A stretch of DNA of 64,000 nucleotides from Nitrospira sp. (GCA_037045225.1 JBAOHZ010000009.1:1798001-1862000), one strand, 5' to 3'. Counted from the stretch's first letter, positions 35,877-44,600 are shown. The notes: a model not told the origin generated them from the sequence alone. Numbers and translations: made by a program.

Positions 35877-36083
35877 GGTGCTGTTCTTCAGTCTTGACAA
35901 GATTGGCCCGGCACACCATCTTGTATGGAAACGGTGAGACGCGATGCATCCGTGATTCGGTCGGCAACGGGTCATTCTAACAAACCCGACACCATGCCGC
36001 AAAAGAACATCGGCAGAGGTGGCACCGATCTGCGACGCCGGTCTCATTAATTTTCTCTTACCAATCAGCCTACGAGGCGACGC

Positions 36084-38405
36084 ATGAGCGCATCCGACAG
36101 TCAGTCAACCGATCAGTTGGACTTCGTCACAATGAACGGCTTGCTGGCCTATGGGGAGGCCCTCGCGCAGCGCACATCGAGCGGCAGATTCGTGCTGCCG
36201 CCCGCACCCCCGCCTGCTTCCGACCGGCTACCGCGCGCAGAGGCGGCGACCGGCCGGATCAAAACGTTCATTCAGCAGGCCCAGGCCGGTTTGCCCAGCG
36301 CCGAGGCCTATCGCATGGCACGCCAGGACTTGATCGCCGACACCTGCGGAGGTGATCCCCTGGTGTTCTTTGCCGCCTGGAACTGGCTCCTCAGTCGCGG
36401 CGAACTCGCCCCGTTGTATCGCGCGCCGATCGGCGCCACGCAGAAACCCGCCCATCGCCGCCCGGTTGCCATCGTGCCGCGTGCTCAATTGACGCCACAA
36501 CTCACCGAGGGCCGCATTGTGCTCGATCTCGGTGATGACCGGTTCTGGCTGCTGCCCCGCGATCTCGGCGACCGCACACTCTTTCTCACGATGCGGCATG
36601 GCGTCTCGGAAGTCGAGAGCAAGACCCATCGAGTGGGCCGGCGGCTGGCCAATGTCCTGGATGCCGAGCGCGGGATCCCCCGGGCGGAGGCCGTCGGTGC
36701 GGCGCTGGCCCGCATGGTGGGCGTGGTCGGACAACAATTGGGCTATTTGCAGTTGCGCAACTATCTGGATCCGCGCACGTTCCTCCACCTCATCAGCCAC
36801 AGCCCGAACACCGAACAGCTCTGTCGGCGCATCACGAAAGCACTGATCCCCGACCGTGCCGATGCGGTCCATCCCCATGTCGAAGCCACGTTGGAATCAC
36901 AGGACTTCGGTTGGGTTACGGGCATGGAAAAACAGGCGGAGATCGACGCCGCGGCTCAGGCCTTCGGCGTCGATGCGAAGACCGCCAAGCGTCTCATCAA
37001 ACATCCCTTTTACAATTATCCGGGCGGGCATTCGTTCTTCGACCTCTATATCGACGTAATCGACGGCCTGCACCGACTGGGCCGTACCCACCCTGGAGAA
37101 GTGCTCTGTCTCTACACCCACAGTTCGACCCTGCGCGCGCTGCGTATCTATCTGGACCCGCGTCCGTTCCGCGAGGCCTTTTCAGAATTCGGCGAATACA
37201 AGGAAGGACAGGACAATGTCGTCCTCCTCACCCTGGAGAACGGCAAACTGTCCGGCTACTCCACGGCCGTCGGCCTGATTGAAAGCGAACGGGTCGCCCG
37301 CGAAGCCTGGGTGACGGTCGAACGGGAGCGGAACCAACGTGTCACCCTCAAGCCTCAACGCATCAAGCGCCTCCTAGCACTCGTGTCGGGCGGGGACTTC
37401 GGCGGCGGCGGGGCGGCGTTGAAAGAATTACGCGTAACCGGAAATCTCTTCGGCCTGAAGGTCTTCTTCGTCCGGCACGGCTTCTTGGGGCTGGCCAACA
37501 ACTGGATTGATCCCGTCACGGAAGAAGACACGCGCGGTATGAGCAGCCATGCCAGCAGCCCCATCGGCAGCAGCCGTTTCGAAGATTTCAAAGACGAAGA
37601 GGTCCAACGCGCCGCCATGCGGTCCCTGGCCCCCTATCTCGAAGACTCCGCGCTCGTGGTACTGGGAGGCGACGGCAGCTTGCGGGGCGCCCGGGCGATT
37701 CACGAGACCTACGGGGTGCAGGTCGTCGGCATTCCCGGCACCATCGACAACAACATCGCCGGCACGACGTCCTTGGGCTTTCATTCGGCCATCGCGCTGG
37801 CGAATCAATCCATTGAATCCCTCAAGGCGACGAGCGCCGCCATGGGCAGCATCTTTTTTGTGGAGGTCATGGGCGCCGGGTCCGGCCATCTGGCCTTAGC
37901 CTGTGCCTATCAGGCTCGTGCGGAAGGAATTCTCGTGAATGAACACCCGGATCCCGATGCCTACATCGACGACGTGGTGCTGGGCACCTTGAAACGCACC
38001 CTGGGCGTGCCCAACAAGAGCCATATTTTTATCGTGGCGGAGCGGACCCCCCACCGGCATCACCGGGAAGGCGGTGTACATGGCTTGGTTGACTATGTCG
38101 CCAACACCATCGCAACCTGGCCGCGTCATCGGGAAACGTCCGGTCACTATTCATTGGCGTCGGCCACGAAGGCGACGATCCTGGGACATACACTCAGGGG
38201 TGCCCCGCCGACACCGGAGGATAAGATGATCGCGCAACATCTCGGCTACGAAACCGTACGCCGGCTGGTCGAACAGCCGGACACGATCGTCGGTTGCATG
38301 GTGGCCTACCACGATTCGAACCGGCTCGACACGATCCCGCTGCACGCCGTGGCCCCCAAACCATTCGACTGGGAATTGTTTACCCGCATGCACGGGACGG
38401 AGTGA
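36084..38405 (+). CDS. Histidine phosphatase-6-phosphofructokinase fusion protein
   Basis: This 773-residue protein has two parts. The N-terminal half contains a histidine-phosphatase domain with TMRHG (His172) and a second catalytic His346 in YTHSSTLRAL. The C-terminal half (from about residue 430) is a PfkA-type ATP or PPi phosphofructokinase with LGGDGSLRGA and the catalytic loop PGTIDNNI. Two substrate motifs are altered: MGR is MGAGSG (Ala598 replaces an Arg that binds fructose 6-phosphate), and the first loop is SGGDFGGGG. Whether it is a glycolytic kinase, a bifunctional kinase/phosphatase or a regulator is open. Divergent from pyk. Confidence 0.8.
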   Translation: MSASDSQSTDQLDFVTMNGLLAYGEALAQRTSSGRFVLPPAPPPASDRLPRAEAATGRIKTFIQQAQAGLPSAEAYRMARQDLIADTCGGDPLVFFAAWNWLLSRGELAPLYRAPIGATQKPAHRRPVAIVPRAQLTPQLTEGRIVLDLGDDRFWLLPRDLGDRTLFLTMRHGVSEVESKTHRVGRRLANVLDAERGIPRAEAVGAALARMVGVVGQQLGYLQLRNYLDPRTFLHLISHSPNTEQLCRRITKALIPDRADAVHPHVEATLESQDFGWVTGMEKQAEIDAAAQAFGVDAKTAKRLIKHPFYNYPGGHSFFDLYIDVIDGLHRLGRTHPGEVLCLYTHSSTLRALRIYLDPRPFREAFSEFGEYKEGQDNVVLLTLENGKLSGYSTAVGLIESERVAREAWVTVERERNQRVTLKPQRIKRLLALVSGGDFGGGGAALKELRVTGNLFGLKVFFVRHGFLGLANNWIDPVTEEDTRGMSSHASSPIGSSRFEDFKDEEVQRAAMRSLAPYLEDSALVVLGGDGSLRGARAIHETYGVQVVGIPGTIDNNIAGTTSLGFHSAIALANQSIESLKATSAAMGSIFFVEVMGAGSGHLALACAYQARAEGILVNEHPDPDAYIDDVVLGTLKRTLGVPNKSHIFIVAERTPHRHHREGGVHGLVDYVANTIATWPRHRETSGHYSLASATKATILGHTLRGAPPTPEDKMIAQHLGYETVRRLVEQPDTIVGCMVAYHDSNRLDTIPLHAVAPKPFDWELFTRMHGTE

Positions 38406-38521
38406 GCCTACCATCGAGTCTAGCGCCATGCTGCGCGCGTGGACCCGCGCGGGACGACGTTGACCCCTCCCATGTGACATGTTAGGGTCGTGCCTGTTGA
38501 TGCCACCGGTTGTCACGCATT

Positions 38522-38983
38522 ATGCCCATTCGACGCATCACCCGTCTTCTCCTCTGGCTCTGCGCGACCGTGGCCCTGTCTCTGGGCGTCGCCTTCGCGG
38601 CTGAACCTGGCCACACGCTTCTCGACACTCCGACGCCGACCCTGACACCGGCCCCCGACCAGACGCCCCAGACACAGAACGGTTCCGTACGCGCCGGTCC
38701 CCAGACGAAACCGCGCGGCGTCCAGGTGCCGATTCCCCTCTCTGCGAGGGAGACCCTGAACGCGATTGAATCGCGCCATGGGGAACCTCCGCCGGGATAC
38801 ATCGGTGGACGTACGTTTCAAAACCGTGAACGCGTACTCCCACGTGGTCGCTATCGTGAGTACGATGTGCACCCCAAGGTGCCGGGGAAGAATCGAGGCG
38901 CTGAACGGATCGTCATCGATCAACGCACCGGCAAAGCCTATTACACGGCAGACCACTACCGGACATTTGTTCCGATGAATTGA
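38522..38983 (+). CDS. Secreted guanyl-specific ribonuclease (RNase Sa/barnase superfamily)
   Basis: A 153-residue protein with a signal peptide ending AFAAE, a Pro/Thr-rich linker, then a microbial RNase domain: GRTFQNRERVLP, GRYREYDVHPK (catalytic Glu), GAERIVIDQRTG (Arg) and YYTADHYRTF (catalytic His), in the order of RNase Sa. It should cleave RNA after G, outside the cell or in a target. ATG 38522 is chosen over TTG 38510. The next gene, 6 bases on, encodes its inhibitor, so this is a toxin-immunity pair. Confidence 0.85.
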   Translation: MPIRRITRLLLWLCATVALSLGVAFAAEPGHTLLDTPTPTLTPAPDQTPQTQNGSVRAGPQTKPRGVQVPIPLSARETLNAIESRHGEPPPGYIGGRTFQNRERVLPRGRYREYDVHPKVPGKNRGAERIVIDQRTGKAYYTADHYRTFVPMN

Positions 38984-38989
38984 GGCTAC

Positions 38990-39526
38990 ATGTCGCTCAT
39001 TGCACTGCAATCGATCAAGAAACCCTGGGCGCATCTCCTGGTGCATGCCGAGGGAGAAGCGCTCGATAAAATTCTCTCTGTCCCCGCACACTTCGTCATC
39101 AAAACCATCGCCGGCAAGAAATGTAAGACGAAGGCAGGCCTGCTGGATGAATTCAGCCGGGTGTTCTCGTTTCCGGACTACTTCGGCCACAACTGGGACG
39201 CCCTGGAGGAATGTTTGGCCGATCTAGATTGGCTGCCGGCCAAGGGATACCTCGTCGTAGTGACCGATGCCGACCAGGTGTTGTCGAAACCAGACGAGGA
39301 GGACGACTTTGAAACGTTCGTGGAGATTTTGAGCGAAGCCGGGGAAGCCTGGAGCCTCAAAGAATCCGACGACGCGACGGGAAACGGTCTGCCGTTTCAC
39401 GCCGTGTTGGCCGTCGCAGATCGCCATAAGCGCAGCCGCCACAACTGGTTCGCGCCGCCGCTGGCCATGGAGCGCAAGGCCACGAAATCTGCACCGCCGA
39501 AGGGGGCCAAAAAAATCACGCAATAG
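38990..39526 (+). CDS. Barstar-family ribonuclease inhibitor
   Basis: A 178-residue cytoplasmic protein with the barstar core: an acidic helix region in FPDYFGHNWDALEECLADLDWLP, which in the family plugs the RNase active site, and a following strand LVVVTDADQVL. It is longer than barstar itself (about 90 residues), with an N-terminal extension and a basic C-terminal tail. Its position just downstream of the secreted RNase shows its job is self-protection. Confidence 0.9.
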   Translation: MSLIALQSIKKPWAHLLVHAEGEALDKILSVPAHFVIKTIAGKKCKTKAGLLDEFSRVFSFPDYFGHNWDALEECLADLDWLPAKGYLVVVTDADQVLSKPDEEDDFETFVEILSEAGEAWSLKESDDATGNGLPFHAVLAVADRHKRSRHNWFAPPLAMERKATKSAPPKGAKKITQ

Positions 39527-39562
39527 GCACGGGACAGGGGTTATCTATACAAGGAGGTCAAG

Positions 39563-39970
39563 ATGGGTCTTCTCGATCAACTCGGACAGGCCGCTGCCGG
39601 CATGATGGGTGGTGGTGATAAAAATCCTCTGATGCAGGCCGTCGTGAGTCTGCTGGGACAGAACAGTTCCGTCGGCGGATTGAATGGACTCGTGCAGGCG
39701 TTTCAGAAAAACGGCCTGGGGGACATCGTGAATTCCTGGGTCAGCACCGGCAAGAACTTGCCGATTTCAGCCGAACAGATCCAACAGGGGCTGGGCGGCG
39801 ACCTCTTGAAGCAACTGGCTTCTCAAGCGGGCCTGAGCCCGGAGGCGGCCGGCGGCCAGCTGGCAAATCTACTTCCCGGATTGGTCGATAAACTGACGCC
39901 GGACGGCAAGATGCCGGACAGCAGTCTGATTGAACAGGGGTTGAATCTCTTGCGAGGAAAACTCGGATAG
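39563..39970 (+). CDS. YidB family (DUF937) protein
   Basis: A 135-residue Gly/Leu/Gln-rich protein matching the YidB/DUF937 family: MGLLDQLGQ, NGLGDIVNSWVSTG, LLKQLASQAGLSPEAAGGQLA and NLLPGLVDKLTPDG are typical. Function is unknown; family members are often abundant and soluble. A strong ribosome-binding site (AAGGAGG) precedes ATG 39563. Confidence 0.88.
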   Translation: MGLLDQLGQAAAGMMGGGDKNPLMQAVVSLLGQNSSVGGLNGLVQAFQKNGLGDIVNSWVSTGKNLPISAEQIQQGLGGDLLKQLASQAGLSPEAAGGQLANLLPGLVDKLTPDGKMPDSSLIEQGLNLLRGKLG

Positions 39971-39978
39971 GGCCTGAG

Positions 39979-40006
39979 ACCCGGCGCTCATGTCAGGGTG
40001 CCGGGT
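39979..40006. terminator. Hairpin between convergent genes
   Basis: ACCCGGC (39979-39985) and GCCGGGT (40000-40006) form a 7-bp stem with a 14-base loop, just after the YidB gene and before the end of the convergent small Cys protein. A weak terminator candidate. Confidence 0.4.
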
Positions 40007-40025
40007 GCCCCTCCGAGTCCATTGG

Positions 40026-40268
40026 CTAGCAGAGAGGGAAGAAACGTCCCATTATTTGCTGCGCCCGCCGCGTCACTTGCCAGGAAAAGTCGTGTATGCG
40101 TGAGAGCAGCCAGACTCGCGGCGTCACAATTTTCCCCACACTCGCACTCAGCAAGGTGAAATGATCGCCGCAGAGCCCATGCGTTTCACTCGGATCCTCC
40201 AACGGGAATTTCTCCCGCAGAAACGCCGGCTTCCTGTCTCGTACGCACCAGGCACACAGAACTTTCAC
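40026..40268 (-). CDS. Small CxxC protein, copy 1 of a paralogous pair
   Basis: An 80-residue protein beginning MKVLCAWC and containing PLEDPSETHGLCGDH. The two Cys of CAWC and the later His/Cys/His look like a zinc-binding set. The start is GTG with GGAGTGAG upstream. A homologue lies at 40484-40714 on the same strand. The family is unknown. Confidence 0.65.
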   Translation of the reverse strand: MKVLCAWCVRDRKPAFLREKFPLEDPSETHGLCGDHFTLLSASVGKIVTPRVWLLSRIHDFSWQVTRRAQQIMGRFFPLC

Positions 40269-40483
40269 GCCTCACTCCATTCGTTCGCACTCGACGCATC
40301 TCGCTGAGAGCGCAAGAGTCGCACCAGCCGACATCGGCGAATACATCGGTAATGTTTTCAGTATGATAGATAGCTTGAACAAGCAGGGTGTGGGCTAAAC
40401 CCCTCACCAAAAGCGTGGCATTCCGGCAATGATTGACGTTTTTTGTCGCTCTTGTCTGAAAAATCCCCCAGCCGAGCGCACAC

Positions 40484-40714
40484 TCACTCGTAACAGGTCA
40501 TGGCGGGACGAGAGCTTCGGCTCAGAAGGACGGACTCATGGCGCGGCAACGGGAGTTCGTCACAACTCGAGATACGTGGATCTCGGCCAATACCCAGTTG
40601 CTGGAGGTGAGCGGAGCAGATCCCGTGGGTCTCGCGCGGGTCAGCCAACGGAGCTTTTTCTGTCACCAACCCCGTCCGCCCTTCCCCCTGGCACCAAGAA
40701 CAAATCACTTTCAT
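40484..40714 (-). CDS. Small CxxC protein, copy 2 of a paralogous pair
   Basis: A 76-residue protein beginning MKVICSWC with APLADPRETHGICSAH, clearly related to the neighbouring copy 1 over its first 40 residues; the C-terminal halves differ. ATG 40714 has AGGAGA upstream. The shared CxWC...DPxETHGxCxxH pattern suggests a zinc site. Function unknown. Confidence 0.65.
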   Translation of the reverse strand: MKVICSWCQGEGRTGLVTEKAPLADPRETHGICSAHLQQLGIGRDPRISSCDELPLPRHESVLLSRSSRPAMTCYE

Positions 40715-40914
40715 CTCTTTCTCCTACGCAGTGATACTAGGCACTTAGCAAAACATGCGCCATATGAGACTAAACATCTAACTCATTGTTTATCCATGCT
40801 AAAATAGACATAATGATTCTTGGCTGCAACGAGGTGTATCTATTCGGATAACCAGCTGTATCAAATCGTGACTGAGTGGAGGCGCGGAGCCACTCCTCGA
40901 CCCAGCATCGACAA

Positions 40915-40944
40915 TTGACCGTTTTTAATTTCCCGTGGTAGGTT
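40915..40944 (+). promoter_or_regulatory. Possible promoter for hemL
   Basis: TTGACC (40915-40920) and TAGGTT (40939-40944) are separated by 18 bases, about 35 bases upstream of the hemL start. The -35 box is good, the -10 box is weak. Confidence 0.35.
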
Positions 40945-40978
40945 GGCGCCCCAACTCACGGCTCGATGAAAGAGGCCC

Positions 40979-42262
40979 ATGAAAACACAACGATCGGAAC
41001 AACTCTTCGCAGATGCGCAGCTCATCATCCCCGGTGGGGTGAACAGTCCGGTTCGGGCTTTTCGCTCGGTAGGGGGGCAGCCTCGATTCATCGCCCGCGC
41101 CAAAGGCTCACGCCTCTATGACGTCGACGGGAATAGCTACATCGACTACGTCCTGTCCTGGGGACCGATGATTCTCGGCCACGCGCCAACGACCGTCACC
41201 AAGGCCATTCAACAGGCCGCCGCGAACGGCACCAGCTATGGCGCGCCGACGGAGCTAGAGATTCAGCTGGCCACGATGATTCGCGAGGCCCTGCCCTCCA
41301 TGGAATTGGTTCGGCTGGTGAGTTCAGGAACCGAAGCGGTCATGAGCGCCATTCGCGTCGCCCGTGCCTATACGAAACGCGACGGCATCCTCAAATTCGA
41401 AGGGTGTTATCACGGCCACAGCGACTACCTCCTGGCCAAGGCAGGGTCAGGTCTCACGACACTCGGAATTCCCGACTGCCCCGGTGTGCCGGAAGACTTC
41501 ACCAAACACACATTGACCGTCCCCTATAACGATCTCGCCACCACGGAAAAGCTGATCAAGAAGCATTACCGCCAGCTCGCCTGCGTCATCGTTGAGCCGA
41601 TCGCCGGCAACATGGGAGTGATTCCTCCCTCCCCGGAATTCCTGTACGGCTTGCGTAAGTTGACCGACGCCCACGGCATGTTGCTGATTTTCGACGAAGT
41701 CATCTCGGGATTCCGTGTGCAATACGGCGGCGCGCAAACGCTCTACGACATCAAGCCTGATCTGACGATCCTGGGGAAAATTATCGGCGGAGGACTTCCG
41801 GTCGGGGCCTACGGGGGCACGAAGGACATTATGAAGATGATTGCCCCGTCCGGACCGGTCTATCAGGCGGGCACGTTGTCAGGGAATCCGCTGGCCGTCA
41901 CGGCCGGCATCGAAACACTGAAGCGCCTCAAGAAACCGGGCACCTACGAGCAGCTCGAGCAACGGTCGGTTGCGCTGGCCGAGGGACTGGGACATGCCGC
42001 GCGAAAAGCCGGGGTTGCTCTCACGCAAACCCGTGTGAGTTCGATGATGTGTGCGTTCTTTTCCCAGGGCCCGGTCACGGATTGGGCATCAGCCAAGAAA
42101 GCCGACACGAAGGCCTACGCGAAGTTCTTTCATCAGATGCTGGACGCCGGGATTTACCTGGCCCCGTCACAGTTCGAAGCCGCGTTTATGTCAGTGGCCC
42201 ATACACCAAAAGACATCGACCGCACGATCAGCGTCGCTCAAGCCGCGTTCAAGAACCTCTAA
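40979..42262 (+). CDS. hemL: Glutamate-1-semialdehyde 2,1-aminomutase
   Basis: This PLP enzyme makes 5-aminolevulinate from glutamate-1-semialdehyde in the C5 route to haem. The 427-residue protein has GGVNSPVRAF at the N-terminus, SSGTEAVMSA, GCYHGHSD, IFDEVISGFRV and the PLP-lysine region TILGKIIGGGLPVGAYGG. Length and motifs are normal. It stands alone and is followed by a hairpin terminator. Confidence 0.96.
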   Translation: MKTQRSEQLFADAQLIIPGGVNSPVRAFRSVGGQPRFIARAKGSRLYDVDGNSYIDYVLSWGPMILGHAPTTVTKAIQQAAANGTSYGAPTELEIQLATMIREALPSMELVRLVSSGTEAVMSAIRVARAYTKRDGILKFEGCYHGHSDYLLAKAGSGLTTLGIPDCPGVPEDFTKHTLTVPYNDLATTEKLIKKHYRQLACVIVEPIAGNMGVIPPSPEFLYGLRKLTDAHGMLLIFDEVISGFRVQYGGAQTLYDIKPDLTILGKIIGGGLPVGAYGGTKDIMKMIAPSGPVYQAGTLSGNPLAVTAGIETLKRLKKPGTYEQLEQRSVALAEGLGHAARKAGVALTQTRVSSMMCAFFSQGPVTDWASAKKADTKAYAKFFHQMLDAGIYLAPSQFEAAFMSVAHTPKDIDRTISVAQAAFKNL

Positions 42263-42272
42263 CCCGCCATGA

Positions 42273-42295
42273 AGCGCCGGGCGTTGCCCGGCGCT
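42273..42295 (+). terminator. Hairpin terminator after hemL
   Basis: A 10-bp perfect stem (AGCGCCGGGC, loop GTT, GCCCGGCGCT) begins 10 bases after the hemL stop. No U-tract follows; a repeat copy starts directly after it. Confidence 0.6.
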
Positions 42296-42296
42296 C

Positions 42297-42400
42297 AAGA
42301 GCATATGGCCAATGGCATAGAGCGCTAGCAGAAGGCTACGCCCCTTACGCTCATCCTCTCGGCTTCTGGCTATAAGCCATACGCCACAAGCCATTTGCTC
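42297..42400. repeat. Inverted pair of AAGAGCATATGGC-type repeats
   Basis: One copy (42297-42323) reads AAGAGCATATGGCCAATGGC; an inverted copy at 42368-42400 reads, on the other strand, GAGCAAATGGCTTGTGGC and continues GTATGGCTTATAGCC. About 44 bases lie between. Further copies occur at 42741-42829, 56357-56377 and 56863-56892, so this is a dispersed repeat family. Confidence 0.65.
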
Positions 42401-42465
42401 CCTGAGATGCACCAACCAGATACAGGCGTATCCGCGAAGATACAGCGCCTAGCCGCCATCCTGAG

Positions 42466-42699
42466 CTATTCGTCGTCGTCCTCGTCATCCATCTCCAACG
42501 CTTCTTGCCGCTTCTGTTCTTCCATCGCGTTGTGCAGGAGCATGCGGACAAACATCGAATAGAGCGAGCCTTTTTCCAGTGTCCCGCCGGGAGGAATCGC
42601 AATCTTGCCTTCCTTGATCATGCGATCCATCCAGGCCTTCTGATCCGGGGCGATCAAGATCGGCACCTCGACCAGCCCCACTTTTCCAAACATATCCAT
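42466..42699 (-). CDS. Small acidic-tailed protein of unknown function
   Basis: A 77-residue protein starting MDMFGKVGLVEVPIL with a very acidic end (EMDDEDDDE). ATG 42699 follows CAGGAG. The middle contains DQKAWMDRMIKEGKIAIPPGGTLEKG. No signal or membrane segment. It is bracketed by two clusters of the dispersed repeat. No family recognised. Confidence 0.65.
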   Translation of the reverse strand: MDMFGKVGLVEVPILIAPDQKAWMDRMIKEGKIAIPPGGTLEKGSLYSMFVRMLLHNAMEEQKRQEALEMDDEDDDE

Positions 42700-42740
42700 G
42701 AGCGGCTCTCCTGTAGTAGTTCGTACGGTCTTAAAGATTA

Positions 42741-42829
42741 AGAGCACATAGCATATGGCTTATGGTACGAGCTCCGGAAAAATCCAAAGTCTCAACTATT
42801 CGCTATTGTCCATTAGCCATACGCGCTTC
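42741..42829. repeat. Second cluster of the dispersed repeat
   Basis: AAGAGCACATAGCATATGGC begins at 42741 and runs to 42773; a degenerate inverted copy (GCGCGTATGGCTAATGG on the minus strand) lies at 42801-42829. Together with 42297-42400 it brackets the small acidic-tailed gene. Confidence 0.55.
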
Positions 42830-42944
42830 AACGGAGGGCATTTGAGCACGCGGTTTTTCATCATGTCAACCGCTGGCATCAATGATCGGCGCATGGCATA
42901 GAGCGTGCTTCTTCCGGCCATGAACATTCGGAGGACGCCTTTCC

Positions 42945-43574
42945 ATGCTGCACAGAAACGAACGTATTTCCCGCCTGCTCAGCCGATTCACCTTGCTGGT
43001 TTTAATCACCGCCCCCACCTCGCAAGCCGCCAGTGCCGTAGAGGAAAGCCGTTCCACCCTGCATACCTACACACCGGCAACGACACAGGATCCGGGACCA
43101 TTCCACTGCAACGACTGTTGGGGATTGAAACCAGAGGAACGTCAGCCGCTGCCCCAACATCAAGCCCCACGGTATCGGCGTGGGCACCATGAGCGAGGCC
43201 CTAGACCGCACAAGAATCCCTTCGCAAAAAAGTCTCGTTCGCACAGCCATGGTCTTCGCTCCCTCCCGCACCACGCGCTGTCGATGGGAAGTTTCGAGCG
43301 GACCGTGGAACCCTGGCAAGTCCGCACCGTTGACGGCGACACGATTCGCTACGGCACCGACCGCATCCGCATTCGCGGCTACAACGCGCCGGAGATGTCG
43401 GAACCGGGTGGGCGAGAAGCGGCATTCCGACTGGAGCAACTGATGCAGGAAGGAACGATCAATATCGTCCCCCACGGCCACGATGTCTACGGCCGGACAC
43501 TGGCGGATGTGTTCGTGAACGGCCAGAACGTAGCGGAGGTGATGACGGGGGAGGGATTTGGAAGGAGGGGGTGA
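42945..43574 (+). CDS. Secreted thermonuclease-like (SNase) protein
   Basis: The 209-residue protein has an N-terminal signal-like hydrophobic stretch, a His/Pro/Arg-rich linker of about 90 residues, then an SNase domain: VRTVDGDTIRYG, IRIRGYNAPEMSEPGG (catalytic Arg and Glu), and HDVYGRTLADV (second catalytic Arg). It should degrade DNA or RNA with Ca2+ outside the cytoplasm. GGAGG precedes ATG 42945. The SNase domain is compact, ending shortly after VAEVMTGEGFG. Confidence 0.82.
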   Translation: MLHRNERISRLLSRFTLLVLITAPTSQAASAVEESRSTLHTYTPATTQDPGPFHCNDCWGLKPEERQPLPQHQAPRYRRGHHERGPRPHKNPFAKKSRSHSHGLRSLPHHALSMGSFERTVEPWQVRTVDGDTIRYGTDRIRIRGYNAPEMSEPGGREAAFRLEQLMQEGTINIVPHGHDVYGRTLADVFVNGQNVAEVMTGEGFGRRG

Positions 43575-43630
43575 GAGAAAAGAAGGCTTGGCTGACTAAC
43601 TGCGCACGACCTCAGTGGGGCCATCATGCG

Positions 43631-43945
43631 CTAAGCCCTCATGAGCAGTTGAATCACTCCTTTCTCCCGGTGCTCCTCTGAAGCTGCGCCGTAGCGGCGC
43701 AATGCCGTCGCACCTCGACCTCTTCTAACCCGAGAAACGTCATCATTCGCCATGGCGCCCACCTCGTCGCACATCCGTTCCAGCCGAGCCCCAGGAAGCG
43801 ATGGGGCTGTCACGAATGAAAAACTCACAGCGAGTACACGTAGTAGGCGAAGCCAAATGGATGCACCGGGAAACGACTCCTTGCTGATGAAACGCATGGG
43901 AACATAGTAGAAAAACCCCTTGGCCTTCGGCTTCATTCCTGGCAC
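43631..43945 (-). CDS. Possible small hypothetical protein
   Basis: A 104-residue open frame with a hydrophobic stretch (LLRVLAVSFSFVTAPS) in the first half and a basic C-terminus. No family, weak ribosome-binding site, and possible internal starts at 43936 and 43894. It may be a shadow; kept only because nothing else fills this stretch. Confidence 0.25.
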   Translation of the reverse strand: MPGMKPKAKGFFYYVPMRFISKESFPGASIWLRLLRVLAVSFSFVTAPSLPGARLERMCDEVGAMANDDVSRVRRGRGATALRRYGAASEEHREKGVIQLLMRA

Positions 43946-44034
43946 GATGGCGCACGGATCTTATCCAAGGTCACAAGGCAATTGGCAGCTTATACGGAGC
44001 CGGATAATACATAGTTAGAGCGTAAGAGAGCATC

Positions 44035-44550
44035 ATGGACTCCAAGACTCAGCGTGCCAATAAGGAAAAAGTTCTTCGCAAGCTGGCGAAACTTCTGCAA
44101 CCAGTGGGCTTCGTCCACACAAAGCCGACCTTCTACACAAGGATCAACTCACAATTTGTCGAATTCATTCACTTGCACAAGTTCAGTTTCAGCGCTGCCT
44201 TCAGAGTTCACATAGGCCTTCGCGTAATGAATGATCCCTTTGAGGCCATCGCACTCAACGGCCCTACATCTGACGACTATCGGGGAACAACATCAGAGGG
44301 GGGCAATAGATACGATCTGCACTTTGAGGACACGGAGGAAACACTGGACCGATGCGCGAGCAGCGCAGCTCGGTTCGTCCAGGAAGTCGGACACCCCTGG
44401 TTTCTCACCTGGCGAGATCCCATTGTGTTGGTTTCATCACCGACATCTCCCTTGTCCGAGCAGGCGAGGTCCGCCCTGGTCCACGCACTGAGTGGCGACT
44501 CTGACGAGGAATGCATTCATCGAACCCGGAAACTTCTCAATGTGCCCTAA
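44035..44550 (+). CDS. DUF4304-like protein
   Basis: A 171-residue soluble protein with features of DUF4304 proteins: an N-terminal helix, LLQPVGFVHTKPTFYTRINSQFVEFIHLHKF and then an alpha/beta domain. Such proteins occur in accessory and toxin-immunity regions, but their function is unknown. AGAGAG precedes the ATG. Family assignment is tentative. Confidence 0.55.
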   Translation: MDSKTQRANKEKVLRKLAKLLQPVGFVHTKPTFYTRINSQFVEFIHLHKFSFSAAFRVHIGLRVMNDPFEAIALNGPTSDDYRGTTSEGGNRYDLHFEDTEETLDRCASSAARFVQEVGHPWFLTWRDPIVLVSSPTSPLSEQARSALVHALSGDSDEECIHRTRKLLNVP

Positions 44551-44600
44551 TCCTTCCTCAAAGGTCGGCTTGCGGCTAGCCGGTCCTTCGGTCGATTGTG

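Noticed and set aside
42297..42829. Repeat clusters as a CRISPR array
   Set aside because: Copies are irregularly spaced, inverted and imperfect, with no uniform spacers and no cas genes.
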